A stretch of DNA of 64,000 bases from Perilla frutescens (GCA_026008535.1 BRKX01000003.1:23178001-23242000); one strand, 5' to 3'. Positions 1-12,887 are shown, counted from the first letter of the stretch. Notes: generated by a model from the letters alone, not told the origin. Numbers and translations are program-made.

Positions 1-467
1 TTAGGGTTTCAGGAAAATCGAGAGAGAGAAGTTTCTGATTTTTGTAAAAGGCGAGTGAAAGTGATAGTGGAGATTTTGTGGGGTAAGGATTTTATATTAA
101 GGGGATCACTATTCATGATTTGACTTGTGACTCTTCAAATTCCTTAAGAGTCTCCTGGATCAGTATGCCCTATGCAAATGGATAAACCTTATCCCCTGAA
201 AAATCGGAACAAACTTTATCTCTCCAAAGTGCCTCACTTCAGAATCCCTGTTTCCAAGGGATTTATTTTATCTTCATCTTTCTCTCTCATTATCTAAACC
301 TGCAAACACCATACTTATCCCAAACAAGCGTAAAATTGCTCCCTAAACTAGGTTAATCAACTGGAAAACTTATTAAAAATAAATAAAAACGGATTAAGAC
401 AAATAAAAACCTGGGTTGCCTCTCAGTAGCGCCCCAGTTATTGTCGTGGGCACGACATGACCCAAGA
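1..467 (-). other. Non-coding 3' internal tail of the Athila-like element
   Basis: No reading frame or motif is recognised. It follows the integrase C-terminus in the minus-strand direction, where Athila elements carry a long region before the 3' LTR. No LTR start is seen before the window edge. Confidence 0.4.
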
Positions 468-1820
468 TCAGGCGTAAGTGGGCTCCGCGAGCCAGATCAC
501 TGTGACATCTTTAACAGAGTGCCCCAGGTAAGCTTTCACACGGTGGCCATTCACTTTGAAACGTCCTCTAGTATCGGGATTTATAAGCTCAATTGCCCCA
601 TTCGGGCATTCTGCATATACTTCAAATGGACCAACCCACTTGGTCCTCAGTCCTCCTCCCATAAGCTTGAACCTTGAGTGGTACAAAAGTATCTTCTGTC
701 CTGGGATGAATCTCTTCCTCCGAATTACTTGATCATGGAGCCTTTTTCATTTTTTCCTTGTACAGCACCGAATTATCATAGGCCTCCATTCTCATTTCTT
801 CTAACTCTTGAATTTGAAATTTCCTGAAATTCCCAGCGGCGTCATGGTCCACATATTCAGCTTCTGAAGTGCCCATCGTGCTTTGTGTTCCAACTCGACT
901 GGCAGATGGCAACACTTTCCAAATAACATCCTGAATGGGGACATCCCAATTGGAGTCTTAAATGTAGTTCGGTATGCCCACAGGGCATCTTCCAGATGAA
1001 CACTCCAATCTTTTCGGTTCGGAGCCACAACCTTCCCAAGAATGGCTTTAATTTCTCGATTTGAGACTTCAGCTTGGCCATTTCATTGAGGATGGTAAGG
1101 TGTAGTGACTCTATGGTGAACCCCATACTTCTTCAACAATCTCTCTAGCGTTTGGTTACAAAAATGGGTCCCTTGATCACTGATGATGGACCTGGGCACA
1201 CCAAACCGATTGAAAATGTGGGATTTCAGAAATGCGGCTACTACTCTTGCATCATTAGTAGGAGTAGCCTTTGCTTCTACCCATTTAGATACGTAATCAA
1301 CTGCCAGGATAATGTATTGGTTCCCCCCTCGAATTTGAAAAGGGTCCCATAAAATACATTCCCCAAATATCAAAAATCTCCACTGGCATGATTGGTGTCA
1401 TGAACATTTCATTTCTTCTTGTGATGTTCCCTACCCTCTGGCACTGGTCACACTTTCTGCAGACGTTGTGGGCATCCTTGAATATTGTAAGCCAAAAGAA
1501 CCCACAATCCAAAAATCTCCTTGCTGTTCGGTTTGGTCCGAAATGCCCTCCGCAAGCATAATTGTGACAATGCTTTAGAATTTCATCTATCTCTTCATTA
1601 GGAACACATCTTCTGATAATTTGATCATCACATCTTCTCCATAGAATAGGGCAATCCCATGCATAGAACCTGCTTTCATACCTTAACTTATTTTTCTGGT
1701 ACCTTGAGTACCCAATAGGCATTTCTCCAGACTCAAGGTAGTTTACTATATCCGCATACCAAGGTGCTAGTGTGCCCCTTGCTGAATATAAATGCTCATC
1801 AGAAAAATGATCGGCAATGG
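468..1820 (-). pseudogene. Athila-like integrase, broken
   Basis: Integrase inserts element cDNA into the chromosome. The N-terminal zinc-binding part (H, H, then CRKCDQC) lies at the end of the frame running down to 1297. The catalytic core follows after a frame change at about 1300-1370, with DYVSKWVEA and ISDQGTHF visible. A TGA at 1083-1085 interrupts the motif that normally reads PYHPQTNGQ. The segment at 801-1028 (WAYRTTFKTPIGMSPF) continues in the same frame. The C-terminal segment at 468-686, with SRFKLMGGGL and FKVNGHRVKAYLG, is in another frame. At least two frame changes and several stops rule out function. Confidence 0.8.
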
Positions 1821-3615
1821 GCATTTCGTCGCCTTTCTCATTCAGCACCCGGCTTAGATGGTCAGCCACCAAGTTCTGTGCCCCACTCTTATCTTTTATT
1901 TCGACATCAAACTCTTGTAAAAGCAGGATCCATCTAATTAGTCTTGGTTTCGTCTCCTTCTTGGCCATCAAGTGCCTCAGGGCACCATGATCTGTATAGA
2001 CAATACTCTTTGCTCCCAAGAGATAAGATCGAAACTTCTCAAATGCAAATACTACTGCCAATAGCTCCTTTTTAGTAGTGGTGTAATTACACTGTGTCCC
2101 ATTCAGAGTCTTGGAGGCATAGTAAATTACATGGCTTTCTTTTCCTCTCTTCTGACCCAGTACCGTGCCCACAGTGTAGTCATTGGCGTCACACATAATC
2201 TCAAAGGGCATTCCCCAATTTGGTGGTTGAATGACTGGTGCTGTGACCAGTTGCTTCTTCAGAAAATTGAATGCCTTCTGACACTCTTCATCGAATTCAA
2301 AGGGAACATCTTGCTGCAATAAGTGAGTAATAGGCTGAGCAATTTTTGCAAAATCCTTTATGAATCTCCTGTAGAATCCAGCGTGCCCCAAAAATCCTCT
2401 CACTTGTTTCACCGAAGTGGGATATGGCAATCTTTCTATTATGTCCACTTTGGCTTTATCAATCTCAATGCCCCTCTCAGAAATCACATGTCCCAGTACA
2501 ATACCCTCTCTGACCATGAAATGACATTTTTCATAGTTCAGCACCAGGCATTTGTCCACACAACGTTGCAACACCTTTTCTAGATTTTCTAAACATCGAT
2601 CAAAGCAGCTTCCGTATACTGTGAAGTCATCCATGAATACTTCAATGCAGTTCTCGAGCAAATCAGAGAATATGTTCATCATACATCGCTGAAATGTGCC
2701 AGGAGCATTGCAGAGGCCAAAGGGCATTCTGCGATAGGCAAATGTGCCGAATGGGCACGTGAATGTTGTTTTCTCCTGGTCCTCTTAACTTACTGCAATC
2801 TGCATGTATCCAGAATATCCGTCCAAGAAATAAAAGAACTTGTTTCCTGCAAGTCTCTCCAACATCTGGTTAATGAACGGAAGTGGGAAATGATCCTTTC
2901 GTGTGACCATGTTCAGCTTTTGGTAGTCGATGCAAACTCTCCAGCCAGTTTGCAGTCGTGTGGGCACAAGCTCTCCTTTCTCATTTTTCACAACTTGAAT
3001 GCCCGACTTCTTGGGCACAACATGGATTGGACTAACCCACTTGCTGTCTGAAATTAGGTAAATAATGCCCTGGTCCAGAAGCTTAATTATCTCTTTTAGC
3101 ACCACATCCTTCATCACTGGATTGAGCTTTCTTTGTAGATCACGAACGGGTTTTGCATCATCTTCCAATAATATTTTATGCATGCAAACCGCTGGGCTAA
3201 TGCCATTTATATCTGCTAAAGTCCATCCGAGTGCCTCTTTGTACAGCCTCAACAATCTCAAAAGGCGATCCTCATCAGCTTGATTCAACCCCGCACTTAT
3301 GATCACTAGGAGTGTCTCATTATTTCCCAAGTAGGCATACTTCAAATGCCTTGGCAGTGTCTTCAACTCCAGCATGGGCGCTTTGATAATAGAAGGCATC
3401 AGCTTGTCATCATTTCTCCGAATGGGCACACCATAGTCCATACATCCGTGTGGCATTTCTTCTAATGAATACAGCATCATAATTCCATCCCTTATGTCAT
3501 CATCCTCGTCCAGGGCATCCTGGTCACTCAGTCCATCCCATAATGCCCACTCCAGTGGTTCTCTGTTGATCACCATGGATAAAGTAGAACGGCTCGGGGA
3601 ATGAAATGTGTTCAC
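1821..3615 (-). pseudogene. Athila-like reverse transcriptase and RNase H, broken
   Basis: This part copies element RNA into DNA and degrades the template. RT motifs run in order: WRVCIDYQKLN, FYFLDGYSGY, MPFGLCNAP and the catalytic VFMDDF. RNase H follows with MCDAND, TKKELLAVV, YTDHGAL and LVADHLSR. A single in-frame TAA at 2785-2787, between the DGYSGY and MPFGLCN motifs, splits RT; the frame is otherwise kept from 3615 to 1297. The usual CDASD of RNase H reads CDAND. A frame change separates this part from the protease upstream. Confidence 0.85.
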
Positions 3616-4175
3616 AAAGTTACAATTTTCTGTATCCAGGGGTGCTTCATGGCTTCAAAAATGTTGAACATCACCTTCTCCCCATCAAACTCACACGTCA
3701 GTGTGCCCTTGTCCACATCAATCTTGGTTCGAGCTGTCTTCATGAAAGGCATTCCCAGCAACAAAACTGAAGATTTTGAAGTCGTTGTGCCCATGTCAAG
3801 CACATAAAAATCTGCTGGAAAGATAAGCTTGTCCACCTTGACCAATACATCTTCAATGAGGCCTTCTGGATAAACATTAGATCGGTCAGCTAACTGAATG
3901 ACCACACGGGTCTCCTTCAGAGGTCCAATCCTCAATTCTTTGAACACCGACAGGGGCATTACATTGATTGATGCCCCCAAATCCAGCATGTCCTTTTCAA
4001 CTTTTCTGTCTCCAATTATGCAAGGGATCATGAACATCTCTGGATCATCACACTTTTTGGGTAGCTTTCTTTGTATCACCGCTGATACATTCTCCCCAAC
4101 TAGGAACCTTGCGTCGTCATTGAATCGCACATTTCTTGTACAAAGCTCCTTTAGAAACCGGGCATACTGCGGTAC
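3612..4175 (-). pseudogene. Athila-like aspartic protease region, broken
   Basis: Retroelement aspartic protease processes the gag-pol polyprotein. The frame carries the family signature MLDLGASINVMP, where the usual catalytic DLGAS is present, and later a VLLLGMPFM motif. It shares the gag frame (same phase as 4176-5894) but is separated from gag by the stop at 4176-4178. It ends in a TGA at 3612-3614, after which pol continues in a different phase, so a frameshift has broken the protease-RT join. Confidence 0.75.
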
Positions 4176-5894
4176 TTACTTGATTGCTTCGATTAGTGGG
4201 ATGTTGATCTCCACTTTGCTGAATACTTTTAGCATCTCCCTGGTTTCCTCTTCTTTTCTATTTTGTGCCAATCTCCCTGGAAATGGAGGTTTTCGTCTCT
4301 CTGGAATGGGCACTTTGGCAGGCTGCTTTTCTTCCGGAATGGGCACAGTATTAGTCTGCTCAGCTTCTTGTGCCTCATCCTCTGTGGGAATTTTTTCCAC
4401 TTCTTCCTCCAAGGGCACATTATCCTTCTCTTCTCTCGGCCTGACCATCTCCGGAAGCTCTTTTCCACTCCTCAATGCTACTGCATTCACTTGTTCTCTT
4501 GGATTCTCAACTTGGGAAGACAGCTTCCCATTTTTCTCCTCCATCTTGTGCATGGCTTGAGCCAATTGATTGATTTGCTTGCTCATGTGCGAGAGACCAG
4601 CTCGAGTCTCTTGATTAAACTTCTCATTCTCCTCAGCCATAGCAAACACAAGATCTTATAGCCTTTGCTTCCTTTTCTCCTCTGGTGGTGGCAATGGGCG
4701 TGTAGGATGCCCATCCTCTGGCCTTCTCCATCTAAAATTTTCATGGTCTCTCCAGCCAGGATTATAAGTCTGGGAATGGGGATCATATCTTCTGGAATGC
4801 CCATTCTGACCACCTACAGCATTCACTTCTTCCATTTCATCTTGTAGAGTAGGGCATTCATCCGTGAAATGAGATATGCTTTTGCATACCCCACAAGGTC
4901 TGGGCTTCCTCGCCATGCTTGCACCGGACAAGATTTTTTCGATCTTGTCGCACAACCTATCAATCCTGCTGTCCTGGTCCGATACCCTTTCTGATTCACT
5001 TACAACCCTAATGCCCTCTCCACCGAAGTCTCGGTTGTCTTCAGCCATTTTTGTGAGAATTCTGAATGCTTCAACAGGCTATTTGTTCAAAATAGATCCT
5101 CCACATGAGGCATTCACGATCATGCTCTCATGTGGTCTCAATCCTCCGATAAAATACTGAATCAAATCGTGTTCAGTAATCTGATGTTCTGGGCATTTCG
5201 CCAGCATCGCCTGGAATCTTCCCCAATAGTCATAGAAACTTTTGTTAGTTCCCATCTTCAGGCTCCCTATTCTTCTTCTCATTTCTTGCACTCTGGATGC
5301 TGGGAAATATTTCTCCAAAAACTTTTGTTGAAGTTGTCTCCATGTGGTCACAGCGCCAGTAGGTAGTGTGTACAACCAGTCCCGTGCCTCATCTTGAAGA
5401 GTAAAAGAAAACGAGACCAACCGCACATACTCCTCTCGTCCATGGTCGGATGGTTGAGTCTAGCAAACCATCTCAAAATCTTGCAAATGTCTTTGTGGAT
5501 CCTCTCCAGGCATTCCGTGGAACTTCGGCAAGATCTGGATAAAGTTTGCGTGAATATCCCAGTTCTGAGTCACAGCTGGGAGTGTAATGCCCATTGGGCG
5601 CAAGTTCATGTTGGTCGGGAAGACCAACTGCCTTAAAGTCCTGTTATCATCCGCATTGCCATTTGCGGCATTTCCATTTGCGGCCATGTCGATGTTGTGG
5701 CCGTTCTCAAACTGTCTTTCCTCCTCGTGCCCTTCATCTCCTTGATCTTCTTGATCCTCTGGTGGTGGTGTGGGCTCACGAGGTCTATTTGCTGCTTGGC
5801 GTGCCCTCTTTACTGCTGCCCTGTTTTTCCTCGAAGTCTTCTCTATCTCCGGATCGTACAATAGAGTCTCCTCTGAAGAGCCCCTGGGCATCAA
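4176..5894 (-). pseudogene. Athila-like gag with zinc knuckle, four in-frame stops
   Basis: Gag forms the particle that packages element RNA. The frame starts at 5894 with an acidic and basic N-terminus containing DPEIEKTSRKNR. The gag core follows (FSFTLQDEARDWLYTLP, KFLEKYFPASR, IQYFIGGLRP), then a C-X2-C-X4-H-X4-C zinc knuckle (CGVCKSISHFTDEC) at about 4855-4900, and a charged tail. Frame phase is constant from 5894 to 4176, but stops at 5460, 5079, 4656 and 4176 break it. No frameshift is seen, so decay here is by point change. Confidence 0.8.
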
Positions 5895-5941
5895 CTTCCA
5901 GGCTCACCAATTGTGGAAAATAAAATCACTAGAAACCAGCT

Positions 5942-5958
5942 CCCTGGCAACGGCGCTA
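5942..5958 (-). promoter_or_regulatory. Primer binding site, tRNA-Asp type
   Basis: The minus strand reads TAGCGCCGTTGCCAGGG, close to the tRNA-Asp 3' end complement used by Athila elements (TGGCGCCGTTGCCGGGG). It sits four bases inside the LTR edge. Confidence 0.8.
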
Positions 5959-5962
5959 ATTT

Positions 5963-7560
5963 TGACGCGCGGTCGTTTCACGCTTAAAATAAATTTGTAA
6001 ACTCATGTGCCCACAGCAAGCGTAGCTAGCCAATGAGTACGGGTCGATCCCATAGAGAGCTGTTGCGATTCTATCTTCAAGTAACCAATCACAAAGGAGG
6101 TTTTGGTGTTGTCACTAAACTGAATTTAAATCTGCAAAAGAAATTTAAAGAAAATATCAAATAACAAAAGGTTCTGGCATTTGAATTAGAATTTGATTTA
6201 AACATAAAACAACTCGATCATGGGCACACCGATTTTCATACATGATAGGTCATCTAGTTATGGTGACCTGATTCCTCTCTGCGTCTCCTTATCCATCCTT
6301 TCATTTTAGGTTTAAAAGTGATTCTTCTTCGATTAAACCCCTAACCAGTTACCCACATCCTGATTCCTCTAAGAGATGTAAGCAAACAAGCAGCAGTGTG
6401 CCCTAGACTGACCCAGATCTGTTGTGTTCAACTGATTCCTCTTGTGCCCACAACACCCCATTAATTCTCTTATTACTATATGAACCGACACACAGTCACG
6501 ATTCGCCAATTCAATTAATAGTGGTGTGTCCTCTTTACCTAACGAGTGATCAGCCACATTGGGCACTTCAGACACACACTCACGTTGAACAAAGCTTAAG
6601 AATTAACGGAAACTAATCATGCATTACTATGCCCATTTTGGCCTCATGAGTCCAGATTTATACTTAAACCATTTTCATTATTCAAATGCCAGAATTAAGG
6701 ATCTAGCCGAGAAGGCTAGACATGATTAAAACTGCAGAATTTAAAGACATCAATATAAACAAGAACTTACTGAATTAATTTAGCAAAAACTCGACTCCAA
6801 CATCGGAAAAACATGAACATAACCTAAGTCCCGAAGGTTTAAGACCTTTCAGATTGTTGGCTGCCTAAGCAGCGTACTGAAAGTGAAAAAATACAGAAAT
6901 ATAAATGTAAAAATGTTTCAGACTGTCTAAAGATTGTTTTTCCAGAGACTAAACTTGCTTAAATAGTTACATTTCCGAGTGGAGTTTCCCCCACAGGCGG
7001 GGGTCTTCTGCTGCAATTCCGGAATGGTGTGCCCTCTCTGACTTTGACTGGATAAGCTTCAGTTTTATCAAATCCCTATTTTTTAGGGATTGCTCTTATC
7101 TCTTTTGATTGTGCTTATCTCTTCGTCTGAGCTTATCTCTTTGTTGCAGCACCTTCCAGGAGTCCAACTTAGCTCCAACTCTCATTCGGATATGTAGCTA
7201 TCTTCCACCAACTCTCCTTTCAACTGAATCCCGAGTTTCACTGGAATGCCCCATTCCACCCTGTGGTCGAGTCTGTGTGAATACTGTGGGCACGACATCA
7301 TCTGTCAGTTCCATCCGTATCTGATATGCCCACTTCGCCGACCGAATGTGGGATGGATACTGGAGAAGTCCCATGTGCCTCTGATGAACATATATGCGAG
7401 ATAAACGTGAATATTTGGGCATAAAATGCCCCTTCCGCCAGACTCGACTCTTGGAATGCCCTTTGACCGCAACTTGGTTCTTTTCGACTCAAAACACACT
7501 AAAAAGGACATTTATAGAGGATAAAATGCCCATAAAAACACGAAATAAATGGACTTATCA
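5963..7560 (-). repeat. 5' LTR of the Athila-like element
   Basis: On the minus strand the LTR starts TGATAAGTCC at 7560 and ends CA at 5964-5963, just before the primer site. Length is about 1.6 kb, usual for Athila. It has no coding content. The partner LTR lies outside the window, so identity and target duplication cannot be tested. Confidence 0.75.
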
Positions 7561-7561
7561 G

Positions 7562-10435
7562 ATGCCCAACTTGGAGGATGTTCTTCTGGTCGAAGGACTA
7601 AAAGCTAATCTAATTAGAATAAGTTAACTTTGCGATCAAGGTCTCTTGATCCACTTTACTAGATATAAGTGTCTTGTGAAGAACAAAGAAAGTGTGCTGC
7701 TAATGGATGGAGACAGATCGAGGGACAATTGTTACCTTCTCAACATGAAAGGATATTGCTTCAGAACTCAGCTTGGTGAAGCGAACGTATGGCATGAAAA
7801 ACTTGGCCATATTAGTTACAGAAACATACAACGTCTCATGAAGACTGATGTCGTGGTTGGAGTCCCTAAGTTGAATATTGATCGTGGCAAAGTTTGTGGA
7901 CCGTGACAAGTGGGAAAACAGATTCACACTTCTCATAAATCTGTCAAGAAGATTACCACTTCAAATGCCTTGGAGCTGATGCATATGGATTTGATGGGGC
8001 CTGTTCAAACTGAAAGTATTGGATAGAAGAAGTTCATTTTTTTGTACGTGGATAACTTTACTCGATTCACGTGGGTTGAGTTCCTTAGAGATAAGGAAGA
8101 AACCTTTGAGACATTCAAAAAACTGTATCTCAAACTTGAAGTGGAAAAAGGAACTGCTGTGGTGAGAATTCAAAGTGATCATGGTCGTGAATTTGAAAAT
8201 GCTTAGTTCAAATATTTTTGTGAAGAAAGAGGAATTGCTCAGGAGTTCTCTGCACCAAAAACACCTCAACAAAATGGTGTTGTTGAGAGGAAAAATTGAA
8301 CGCTTCAAGAGATGAGCCGAGTCATGATGAAGGTAAAATCTGTCCCTGACAACCTATGGGTTGAAGCTGTGAACACAACATGTCATGTTATCAATCGGTT
8401 GTATTTCAAACCCAAGACGAGAGTTACTCCCTACAAGCTGTGGAAAGGAAAGAAACCAAACTTAAAGTACTTTCACATCTTCGGAAGTACTTGCTATATG
8501 TTGAGAGACCGAGTGCAACTTAGCAAGTTTGATGCCAAAGGAGATGAATGTATATTTCTTGGTTACTCAAGGAATAGTCGTGCCTATAAAGTCTTCAACA
8601 AAAGGACTAAGACAGTGATAGAATCCATTAACATTGTTGTAGATGATCTGGAAGAACCTGTTGTCCAGATTGATGAGGAAAGTGTGGATGTCACCATTCA
8701 TGTGTCAGCTTCTATTCCAGACAGTTTGGAGCACAATGACCAGACTGGGGCAAGGAATGAAAAACTGGATGGTTACAAACCTTCAAAAGGTGTGCAGAAA
8801 CACCATTCTACAGCAGACGTCATTGGTGATGTGAGTGAAGGAGTTAGAACGAGAGGAGTTCGAAAGAACTATCGTGAGATGATAGCAAATGTCTGCTACA
8901 CTTCTACAACTGAGCCTAAGAATGTTAAAGAGGCTTTACAAGATGATCGATGGATTCATGCCATGCAAGAAGAGCTCTTGCAGTTTGAAAGAAATAAAGT
9001 ATGGGATTTGGTTCCATGTCCTAAAGGTGTAAATGTGATCGGGACGAAGTGGATCTTCAAGAATAAAACCGATGAAGAAGGGAACATAACCAGAAACAAG
9101 GCAAGGCTTGTTGCCCAGGGTTATTCCCAAGGTAAAGGTGTGGATTTCGACGAGACTTTCGCTCCAGTTACTCGTCTTGAATCAGTCAAGTTACTTCTCG
9201 CCATGGCTGCATGGATGAAGTTCAAATTGTACTAAATGGACGTGAAGAGTTCCTTCTTAAATGGGTACTTATCTAAAGATGTTTTTGTGTGTCAACCTAA
9301 AGGCTTTGAAGATTCTCACCATCCTGATCATGTGTATAAACTGAAGAAGGCGATGTACAGACTTAAACAAGCCCCTCGTGCTTGGTACGAACGACTCATG
9401 AAGTTTCTGTTGGAGAAAGGTTATGTTCGTGGTGGATCTGATCGAACACTCTTTGTTAAAAGAGAAAAATCTGAAGTGATCATTGGTCAGATTTATGTCA
9501 ATGATATTGTCTTTGGATCTGTGTCAGACAAATTGGTGAAGGAGTTTGTCAAAGAGATGATATCTGAGTTCGAGATGAGCTTGGTTGGTGAGATGACTTA
9601 TTTTCTGGGGCTTCAAGTAAAGCAAAAGGATGACGGCATCTTTGTGTCTCAAAAAAAGTATGCAATGAATTTGATCACTAAATTTGGCATGGAAAGTTGC
9701 AGCCCAAAGAGCACACCTATGGGAACCCACTTGAAGTTGACAAAAGATAAAGCTGGAGTGTCCATTGAGCAAACTTTGTACCGAAGCATGATCGGTAGCT
9801 TGCTTTACCTGACTGGAAGTCAACCGAATATCTGTTACAGTGTTGGAGTTTGTGCTCGGTACCAATCTGATCCCAAAGAAATTCATCTGAAATCTGTCAA
9901 GAACATAATCAAGTACATAAAAGGTACTGCTAAGTTAGGGCTTTGGTTTTCCTATGACACAAACCCGAGTTTGGTGGGATTTTGTGATGCAGATTGGGCT
10001 GGATGCACTGAAGATCGAAAGAGTACCTCTTGAGGATGTTTCTTCCTTGGCAACAACATAGTCTCACTGTTTAGCAAGAAACAGAATTATATTTCACTGT
10101 CCACTGCCGAGGCAGAATATATTACAGCTGGGAGTTGATGTACTCAACTGTTATGGATGAAACAGATGTTACTTGACTATGGTGTGCCACAGTCTGTCCT
10201 TACCATATACTGTGATAACATGAGTGTAATAAATATTTTGAAAAGTCCTATTCAGCACTCTCGAACAAAGCATATAGACATCCGCCACCACTTCATCTGG
10301 GAGCTTGTTGAAGACGGATCACTTATGATTGAATATGTTGGAACAGATGCCCAGCTTGCGGACATCTTCACTAAGGCACTTGATAGTGCAAGGTTTGAAA
10401 CACTAAGATCCTCTTTGGGTCTTTGTGTTCTCTAA
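7562..10435 (+). pseudogene. Copia pol (integrase, RT, RNase H), one frame with eight in-frame stops
   Basis: The frame begins inside the pre-integrase domain (LVEGLKANLIRIS). Integrase zinc residues (WHEKLGH) and catalytic motifs (MDLMGP, QSDHGREFEN, PQQNGVVERK) follow. RT shows WIFKNKTDEEG, MDVKSSFLNG and RLKQAPRAWY. RNase H shows CDADWAGC, STAEAEYI and TKHIDIRHH. Phase never changes from 7562 to the natural stop at 10433. Eight stops interrupt it (7625, 7904, 8024, 8204, 8297, 9233, 10031, 10136). By comparison with the family, those at 7625, 8297 and 9233 look like CAA or CGA changed to TAA or TGA. The RT active site reads YVND instead of YVDD (codon 9500-9502). Confidence 0.9.
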
Positions 10436-10795
10436 ACTTCTCCATTGTGAGAAGTTTCTCCGTACGGTCTTGGTCAGTGATGTATGTACAGAGAGTGTAA
10501 AATGACTAAGCTTGATATAGTCTCTAAGATGTGTTCCAACATCTATTCCTGACAGTTGTAGCTGATTTGAATCGGTTACTTTCTAACGGCTAGTGGTTCT
10601 TTGTTATTCGTGCCACAATCGATTCCACTTCCCCATATCAAGCAGAGGGGTGGTGTTTGTAGGGTGGGTGAGTTAAGGAAATTTCCATCCAGAATTTCCT
10701 AATTAAGGTCTACACCTTATTTTTTCAAAGAAAACAGTATCTTTGAAATCTTCTTTTGCTCCTGCTGCTCACTTGAATTTTGTTATCTGAAATCT
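10436..10795 (+). other. Spacer between pol and env-like ORF
   Basis: No gene seen. A short inverted pair, GAGAAGTTTC after AACTTCTC, lies just after the pol stop. In Sireviruses this interval usually holds the signals for expressing the downstream ORF, but I cannot point to one. Confidence 0.4.
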
Positions 10796-12887
10796 ATGGT
10801 AGACAAATCAGATTCCTCTAAACCATCTCTGGCCAAGAAACCCAGAATCTCAACGGTAGATTTGCGGCGCCAACTGGTTGAGTTGTCTCAACCGATTGTA
10901 TTTAACTCTTTGAGCTCCTCCGTCCCTACTTCTGTGGAGCCATCTGTTTCTACTTCTGAAGCCCCTGCTTCTGTGCCTACTTCTGTGGCACTTCTTACTG
11001 CCTCGCCACCAAGATCTGTGTCTAAGATAGATCTCACTGCTCAACCCTCTCCTAGGGTTTCTGAAGAACCTTCTTCACCTCCTATGGTGAACGAGGAAGC
11101 CGTTGAAGCCTCAATTACTGCCACTGTGGAAGATATTGGAGTTGTTGTTGACTCCATTATTGCTGATAAGGGTGATTTATCTCCCTCTGCCACTGAATTT
11201 TCTGAGACAATCGATGCTCTGAAGATTGTCCAACCACCGGCTGCCATCTCCGGTGTTCCTATTCCAAGTGACTCTTCGATAGTCACAATTCAGGTACCTC
11301 TATGTGAAGTCTCTCCACCTATTGTTGAAGAATCCGCTCCTTCTTCTGCAGATGAAAGAAAAGATGCTAAAGATATTGATGTGTCCTTCCTCGACTCGTC
11401 TGAATCCGAGTCCCCTGAAATTTCCTCCTGCCGACGAGGAGCAAAGCGCAAACTGGATTTACAGGATGTGGATGTTGCCTCAGAAGATGATGATCACATT
11501 GTTTTGGCTAATCTGAAAGCTAAGGCGTTGTCACAGTTGTCTTAGAAGAAAGGGAAGTCCTCTGCTGCCTCCAAAGTTCAAAAGCCCTCTGTAAAAAAGA
11601 GTGATAAGAAGAAAGCTCCTGCGAGAAAGACGCATGTTGTTCCTCGTCGTAACTAGGAGTGTATCTGCACAGAAGACTGGCTTGGTCTCTAGGAGACGAA
11701 GGCCATTGATGAAAAAGGCGAGTGCTCCACCTCCCTCTGAGGATGAAGCTGAAGGTGTGCCAGTGGATGTCTCGGACAGATCTGACTCTGATTGTGAAGA
11801 TTTTGATGCAAGTAAGTTTCCCTCTACTTTTCATCAAAAGCAATACAAGTTGGTTGTTGGTCGCTCATTGGTTTTCAAGCGATGTTTGGTTAAGTCTGAT
11901 ATAGAGGGTACTGGAATTGATAGTTTGTTGCATGATCTTCGCTTAGAGAAATCTGCTTACTCTGCACCTCCATTTATTGTTGCTGTTGTTCATAAGTTTA
12001 ATGCAAATCTGTCTAAACGCATGGGTGATGCTTCATATGAGCATGTTTTTTCTGTTTTTGTGCGAGGTAATTGGTTTGCTTTTTCCCCTGCTGTGATCAA
12101 TGAGTTTTTAGGTCGCAAGAATGTGGTTGTGCCTGCACCGATTTTTAATTTGCATAAGGTGGCATCTGAGTTGACTGGGGGAGTCGTTGTGCTTGGCCTT
12201 CTAGACGCTCGTTGCTTGCTTTTGACTTAAGTGTGAAGTATTCGATCCTTCACAAGATAGCTGTTCGGAACTGGTTGCCCAGTACCCACGATTCTACGGT
12301 GGGCAAGCCTATGGCTTTGTTGCTATTTTCAGTGGGCACTCAAAGAGAGGTCAACCTTGATCTGATCATTTTTTTAGAATGTGTTTGCTCATGCTAAATC
12401 ATTTCGTGCCCAGCAACCGGTTGGCTATCCTGGTCTGATCTTCAATATTATTATGGCCCAGCATGATGTGGTCTCTGCAAACAATGTCTATGCACATGTA
12501 GCGCAGCCTCTGATCATCAGCCACAAAATCTTCTCATCCCAGCATGCTCCGGATGTTCCCACCCGAGATGCTGATGAAAGCTCTAGACCTGTGCCATCAT
12601 CTGTCCCAGACAGATCTGCTGCTTCCTTTCCTGTCACATCTATTTTCTTTGACAGACATATAAAGTCTCTTGAGCGTGAAGTGGTGTTCCTGAGCAAGTC
12701 CATTCGGACCTTCAAAACCAGGAAGCAGGAGCTAGAGTCTTTGCTGATTGATCTTCATGCCAGAGCCCTAGAACTAGCCTCGCCGCTTGATGTGCCGAGT
12801 GCTTCTACCGTCCCAGCTGCTGGTGAGCCTGTTGTTGCTGATGTTGATGCCGCTGATGCTGATGCTGCTGATGCCTCCCCGATCTGA
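10796..12887 (+). pseudogene. Sirevirus env-like ORF with plant transposon (PTP) domain, frameshifted
   Basis: Sireviruses carry an extra ORF after pol, called env-like; its function is unproven. It opens at 10796 with a Ser/Pro/Thr/Val-rich 250-residue stretch, then a Lys-rich basic segment (11546-11650). The central part matches the 'putative plant transposon protein' domain: VHKFNANLSKRMG, VFVRGNWFAFSP, INEFLGRKN, then KYSILHKIAVRNWLPS and LLFSVGT in other frames. A heptad-like tail at 12640-12780 (ERE, LSKSIRTFKTRKQELESLL) suggests a coiled coil. Stops at 11543 and 11654 and frame changes near 11600, 12210 and 12390 break it. No clear signal peptide or membrane segment is seen. Confidence 0.7.

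Larger units (their letters stand above)
1..7560 (-). mobile_element. Athila-like Ty3/gypsy LTR retrotransposon, left end outside window
   Basis: Minus-strand order is 5' LTR (5963-7560), primer site (5942-5958), gag, protease, reverse transcriptase, RNase H, integrase, then a non-coding tail reaching the window edge. The 3' LTR is not in the window. A tRNA-Asp-type primer site, a 1.6-kb LTR and the integrase C-terminal motif FKVNGHRVK fit the Athila lineage. Gag-pol carries many stops and at least three frame changes, so it is dead. The outer LTR edge at 7560 touches a copia pol gene read in the opposite direction. Confidence 0.85.

Noticed and set aside
1..60. TTAGGG at the window start as telomeric repeat
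   Set aside because: Plant telomeres use TTTAGGG and only a single unit is present.
3898..4661. Long plus-strand frames of 220 and 132 codons opposite Athila gag/protease
   Set aside because: Antisense shadows of the gag-protease frame; low-complexity Ser/Leu content mirrors the coding strand.
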